A stretch of DNA of 5,744 nt from the NCBI GenBank assembly GCA_937860175.1, contig CALMBJ010000230.1, forward strand, positions 1-5,744, given 5' to 3'. Positions 5,701 through 5,744 of the stretch are shown in pieces. The notes beneath the pieces are model-generated. The model saw only the letters and a list, made by a program, of their open reading frames with translations. It ran no database searches and was not told the DNA's origin. Positions within the stretch are counted from its first letter, which is position 1; each line of letters starts with the position of its first letter. The position numbers were made by a program, and so were the translations under genes. The DNA is from an uncultured Actinomycetes bacterium (lineage in GTDB: Bacteria > Actinomycetota > Actinomycetes > Nanopelagicales > Nanopelagicaceae).

Positions 5701-5744
5701 TGTCTCTTATACACATCTCCGAGCCCACGAGACAGGCAGAAATC
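5700..5744 (+). other. Terminal Nextera i7 adapter with index and start of P7 (contamination)
   Basis: Genomic sequence ends at 5699 or 5700; the C at 5700 could belong to either side. From there the window holds the full Nextera read-2 adapter: mosaic end 5700-5718 and arm CCGAGCCCACGAGAC 5719-5733. An 8-nt index AGGCAGAA (5734-5741, which I recognise as Nextera i7 index N703) and ATC (5742-5744), the first bases of the P7 flow-cell sequence, follow. This is untrimmed read-through from a short fragment. It has no biological meaning and truncates the PHP gene. Confidence 0.97.

Overview
The window looks like an assembled contig from a low-to-moderate-GC actinobacterium. The gene order htrA-tatB-mrp, next to DUF1003 and MgtE-N/CBS genes on the opposite strand, is a typical actinobacterial arrangement; the sigE-rseA-htrA-tatB...mrp region of Mycobacterium is the best-known relative. 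The AT-leaning codon use, very short intergenic gaps and overlapping genes suggest a streamlined lineage such as the freshwater Nanopelagicales (acI). That placement is inference, since no marker gene is present.

Layout. Positions 2-2310 (+) hold three closely packed genes. The first is the 3' part of an HtrA-type serine protease with a PDZ domain. It is followed 18 nt later by tatB (Sec-independent export) and then, through an ATGA overlap, by mrp (Fe-S cluster carrier ATPase). Positions 2278-4065 (-) hold a two-gene operon: an MgtE-N/CBS protein that lacks the membrane transport domain, then a DUF1003 membrane protein whose 3' end overlaps the 3' end of mrp by 33 bp. Positions 4088-4981 (+) hold an EamA/DMT transporter. 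Its stop overlaps the ATG of a PHP-domain phosphoesterase gene, which runs off the contig end. No stretch of genomic DNA longer than about 25 bp is non-coding.

Two things stand out. First, the PHP gene is interrupted at 4992-5022, and the contig ends at 5700-5744, with Illumina Nextera (Tn5 tagmentation) adapter sequence. The terminal copy includes an i7 index and the start of the P7 arm. Removing exactly 31 nt from the internal site restores the PHP metal-binding motif LHTHTNCSDGTD in frame, so the 'broken' gene is an artefact and the organism's gene is almost certainly intact. Second, the three genes that have no well-spaced Shine-Dalgarno sequence (tatB, the MgtE-N/CBS gene and the EamA gene) each have a TANNNT hexamer exactly at -12 to -7 from the ATG. 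This is the geometry of actinobacterial leaderless promoters. In the 22-bp divergent gap the two hexamers share the central TA of a GGTACC palindrome, giving a compact candidate bidirectional leaderless promoter.

Functionally the window combines envelope proteolysis, protein export, Fe-S cluster delivery, possible Mg2+-linked sensing, small-molecule transport and nucleotide or RNA phosphoester hydrolysis. I see no phage, CRISPR, defence or genuine mobile element, and no convincing new multi-gene system.
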